Origin: Gammaproteobacteria bacterium
GTDB taxonomy: Bacteria > Pseudomonadota > Gammaproteobacteria > Pseudomonadales > Pseudohongiellaceae
Direction: 5' to 3'
Assembly (NCBI GenBank): GCA_029244985.1
Contig: JAQWQD010000017.1
Coordinates: 1 to 64,000 of the forward strand
DNA: 64,000 nucleotides
Numbering within the stretch: position 1 is the first letter of the stretch; the number at the start of each line of letters is the position of its first letter. Below are positions 63,193-64,000 of this stretch, in pieces. The notes below the pieces were generated by a model. That model saw only the letters and a list, made by a program, of their open reading frames with translations, had not been told where the DNA came from and made no database searches. Made by a program: the position numbers and the translations under genes.

Positions 63193-64000
63193 CTAATGGT
63201 CGTCTAGTAGAAGTGAGTATTTAAAAAATTCTACCTCTTTTTCGTAGCCAAGAGATTCATAAAGTGCCTGTGCATTGGTATTGTCGATTGCCGTTTCCAG
63301 ATCAATGCGGGAAGCACCATTACTTTTTGCTAATTTCCTTGCTTGATTCATTAATAATTTGCCGACGCCCTGTCGCCTGGAAAAAGGTTCGACATACAGA
63401 TCATACAGAACCCAGATTGGCGTCGCTGCCACACTGCAGAATAGAGGATACAGCTGCATGAAACCTATCGCCCTCTTGTCAGAATCTACAGCAAGATAAA
63501 TGACGGAGCTTTTTTCCTGCATTCGTTTTTGAAGAAAGTTTCTTGCAAGTTTTAAATCAGTCCTCTCTTCATAAAACTGACGATAAAGATCGAATAATTT
63601 AGCTGCTGCATTAAGGTTCTTGTCATTCGCCTTGATTATACTAATAGCTCCTACACTGACAGCCGTATTTTCAGCTGCCTCGATTGGCATATCAAAACCC
63701 CAAGGGAAAACGCTGGCAAGAAAGCTCATGCAAATTTGTTTGGCATCTTCGCGGTCATAATCTTCACCTTCGAATAATATCTCTTTCCATAATTCATCTG
63801 TTAAGCCAGTTACGGCATTGGCTATAGCTCGCGCGTTTATCTCTTCTCCCTTGTTGCCCTCTGCGATGATCTGTTCGCAAAGATTGAGCAAGAGGTTAAA
63901 GTTCTTTCTATCTCGATTGCCACATATTGATTGGTAATCTTTTCTAGTATGACTTTCAGAATCATAAGCGTGCCACACAGCAACTTTGCGATGTTCGGTA
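63193..64000 (-). CDS. TetR C-terminal (BetI-like) domain fused to GNAT acetyltransferase, cut by the window edge
   Basis: The frame is open through the right end of the window (last codons read TEHRKVAVWHAYD), so the 5' part is missing. Visible residues about 1-100 match the BetI/TetR ligand domain (ESHTRKDYQ, NAVTGLTDELWKEIL, AKQICMSFLASVFP). Residues about 110-265 are a GNAT acetyltransferase with the acetyl-CoA loop SRRQGVGKLLM and a closing ALYESLGYEKEVEFF. The HTH would lie beyond 64000. A repressor carrying its own acyltransferase is unusual; it might modify its ligand or a polyamine. No frameshift is seen between the two parts. Confidence 0.83.
   Translation of the reverse strand, partial: TEHRKVAVWHAYDSESHTRKDYQSICGNRDRKNFNLLLNLCEQIIAEGNKGEEINARAIANAVTGLTDELWKEILFEGEDYDREDAKQICMSFLASVFPWGFDMPIEAAENTAVSVGAISIIKANDKNLNAAAKLFDLYRQFYEERTDLKLARNFLQKRMQEKSSVIYLAVDSDKRAIGFMQLYPLFCSVAATPIWVLYDLYVEPFSRRQGVGKLLMNQARKLAKSNGASRIDLETAIDNTNAQALYESLGYEKEVEFFKYSLLLDDH

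Overview
The window is one contiguous stretch of a marine-type gammaproteobacterial chromosome. It opens with the 3' end of a 5S rRNA of gammaproteobacterial type and its terminator. Base composition is moderately AT-rich. The gene content (TonB-dependent receptor, Na+-coupled symporters, many paralogous oxidoreductases for small nitrogen compounds) suggests an aerobic heterotroph living on dissolved organic nitrogen. Genus cannot be fixed from the sequence alone. No phage, transposase, CRISPR array or tRNA was seen.

Layout. 1-7100: rRNA operon end, an exported protein, an ADP-ribosylglycohydrolase-like protein, a TauD-type dioxygenase, an aldehyde dehydrogenase/glutamine amidotransferase pair and an AGCS symporter. 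7200-13460: mostly exported proteins (an NHL propeller, an M20 peptidase, two c-type cytochrome lipoproteins and a YVTN propeller). 13700-18700: a Rieske oxygenase divergent from a GcvT-like protein, Lrp divergent from alanine dehydrogenase, and a frameshifted GFA-family gene. 19000-24600: a TPR-sulfotransferase, an uncharacterised protein and a TonB-dependent receptor. 24850-37300: two cassettes, each made of two PYROXD2/phytoene-desaturase-like flavoproteins plus one GcvT-like protein; the first carries a membrane protein, the second a MOSC protein and an SSS symporter. 37400-47350: an AraC regulator with an NTF2-like domain, a PuuB-like oxidase, two membrane proteins, an aldehyde dehydrogenase, a MATE transporter, and MmsA divergent from an omega-aminotransferase. 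47380-62650: a TetR / AdiC-like permease / amidinohydrolase operon facing a long operon. That operon starts with the third FAD-FAD-GcvT cassette and continues with PuuA-like synthetase, Rieske oxygenase, PuuB-like oxidase, amidotransferase, aminotransferase and agmatinase-family genes. The right edge holds a TetR-GNAT fusion cut by the window.

How the genes may work together. The main signal is the threefold cassette of two translationally coupled, non-identical PYROXD2-like flavoproteins and a GcvT-like protein that keeps the Asp-Asp pair of the folate methyltransferases. Nothing for carotenoid synthesis lies nearby. The neighbours are enzymes of gamma-glutamylated amines, agmatine-type guanidines, omega-amino acids, beta-alanine/malonate semialdehyde and alanine. 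My inference is that each cassette is an oxidative demethylase (or C-N lyase) passing a one-carbon unit to tetrahydrofolate. The island as a whole would degrade N-methylated amines such as methylarginines, N-methylated polyamines or betaines. A perfect 18-bp palindrome between the TetR gene and the third cassette ties the permease and amidinohydrolase to the same regulation. Substrate identity is not shown by the sequence.
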